This document shows, piece by piece, positions 4,669 through 5,213 of a stretch of 5,213 nt of DNA. Source of the DNA: PALSA-505 sp036495485 (GTDB lineage Bacteria; Actinomycetota; Actinomycetes; Streptosporangiales; Streptosporangiaceae); the NCBI GenBank assembly GCA_036495485.1, contig DASXMU010000086.1:1-5213 (forward strand). Reading direction: 5' to 3'. The notes below the pieces were generated by a model that ran no database searches, was not told the DNA's origin, and saw only the letters and a list, made by a program, of their open reading frames with translations. Positions within the stretch are counted from its first letter, which is position 1. Each line of letters starts with the position of its first letter. The position numbers were made by a program, and so were the translations under genes.

Positions 4669-5186
4669 CCGTCAGCCTGCGCCCGATGACGGCCGGCGAC
4701 CTGGCCGCGGTCCTCGCCCTCGAACGTGCGCTGTTCGCCGAGGACGCCTGGACCCGGGAGATGTTCACCGCAGAGCTCGCCGGCACATCCAGGGGCCGGT
4801 TCTACCTGGTGGCCGAGGACGACGGCGAGGTCGTCGGGTACGCGGGCCTGCTCGCGCTGGCTGGCGGCCGGCCCGCTGGCGGCCAGGCCGACGTGCTCAC
4901 GATGGCCGTCGCCACCGCCCGCTGGGGCCAGGGCATCGGGTCGGCGCTGCTCGAAGCGCTGCTGGCCGAGGCCGGCAGCAGGGGCTGCGTGGAGGTGTTC
5001 CTCGAGGTCAGGGTGGACAACCTCCGGGCGCAGGGGCTCTACGCCAGGTACGGCTTCAGCCAGATCGGGCTGCGCCGTGGCTACTACCAGCCGAGCGGCA
5101 CGGACGCGATCGTGATGCGTCGGCCGATGGACTCCGCGTCGCCGGCATCGTCTTCGTCGCCTGCGACTCGGGAGGGACGGCCATGA
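4665..5186 (+). CDS. rimI: Ribosomal protein S18-alanine N-acetyltransferase RimI
   Basis: GNAT-family N-terminal acetyltransferase using acetyl-CoA; RimI in enterobacteria acetylates S18, while actinobacterial members may act on more N-termini. The 173-aa protein shows LRPMTAGDLAAVLALE at 5-20, the FYLVAEDDGEVVGYAGL strands at 46-62, the acetyl-CoA loop WGQGIGSALL at 87-96 (W at the first Q/R position), and the LYARYGF end motif at 125-131. E114 in FLEVR and Y126 in LYARYGF have the 12-residue spacing of the catalytic Glu and Tyr described for Salmonella RimI. I chose GTG 4665, overlapping the tsaB stop by four bases; the frame is open back to 4485, but that part lies wholly inside tsaB. Residues 156-173 are a Ser/Pro-rich tail. 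Its stop overlaps the next ATG. Confidence 0.93.
   Translation: MTVSLRPMTAGDLAAVLALERALFAEDAWTREMFTAELAGTSRGRFYLVAEDDGEVVGYAGLLALAGGRPAGGQADVLTMAVATARWGQGIGSALLEALLAEAGSRGCVEVFLEVRVDNLRAQGLYARYGFSQIGLRRGYYQPSGTDAIVMRRPMDSASPASSSSPATREGRP
5171..5176 (+). promoter_or_regulatory. Ribosome binding site of the gene after rimI
   Basis: GGAGGG within the end of rimI, six bases before ATG 5183, supports that start and coupled translation. Confidence 0.6.
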
Positions 5187-5213
5187 CCGGGGAACTGCCG
5201 CACCTAACCCGGT
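5183..5213 (+). CDS. tsaD: Start of next gene, probably TsaD (3' end outside window)
   Basis: Only ten codons are visible (MTGELPHLTR), too few to identify a protein by sequence. The call rests on context: tsaB and rimI are followed by tsaD in many actinobacteria, the ATG overlaps the rimI stop as ATGA, and a good ribosome site precedes it. TsaD would be the catalytic threonylcarbamoyl transferase working with TsaB. The diagnostic metal-binding HxxxH motif lies beyond the window. Confidence 0.55.
   Translation, partial: MTGELPHLTR

Noticed and set aside
4244..4786. Minus-strand open frame of 180 codons across tsaB and rimI
   Set aside because: Arg/Pro/Ala-rich with no recognisable motif, and it covers two firmly identified genes on the other strand.

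Overview
The window looks like a chromosomal segment from a high-GC Gram-positive bacterium (Actinomycetota). Three things point that way: a helix-turn-helix/DUF5753 gene overlapping a DUF397 gene, a pairing largely confined to that phylum; the GC-rich third codon positions of the housekeeping genes; and the actinobacterial order tsaB-rimI-tsaD with 4-base stop/start overlaps. The genus cannot be fixed from this sequence.

Layout. (1) Bases 2-1188, plus strand: a regulator entering from the left edge (XRE-type HTH plus DUF5753, Scr1-like antitoxin family) followed, with an ATGA overlap, by a DUF397 protein (Scr2-like) that seems to carry a second, partial DUF397 copy at its C-terminus. (2) Bases 1189-1336: a convergent intergenic stretch with one plausible hairpin. 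(3) Bases 1337-3817, minus strand: three co-directional genes separated by 44-46 bases, each with a recognisable ribosome binding site. In transcription order they encode a 339-residue acidic, aromatic-rich protein with imperfect internal repeats; a 118-residue acidic helical protein; and a 337-residue protein with an SG-repeat N-terminus, one membrane helix, a Cys/His cluster resembling a prokaryotic RING or treble-clef zinc finger, and a C-terminal papain-like (C39/AvrRpt2-like) cysteine protease domain with visible Cys, His and Asp candidates. (4) Bases 3818-4014: the divergent promoter region. (5) Bases 4015-5213, plus strand: tsaB, rimI and the first codons of a third gene, probably tsaD.

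How they work together. TsaB supports TsaD in making the t6A37 modification of tRNA, and RimI is the N-terminal acetyltransferase usually encoded with them. That block is core metabolism. The minus-strand cassette is accessory. I cannot assign it to any described system. Its best-supported member is a membrane-anchored protease whose charge pattern places the catalytic domain in the cytoplasm. The two upstream proteins appear to share a related C-terminal helical segment, which suggests that they bind the same partner or each other. A proteolytic sensing, regulatory or conflict role is possible but is inference only. The DUF5753/DUF397 pair is a separate, convergent module and may be linked to the cassette only by position.
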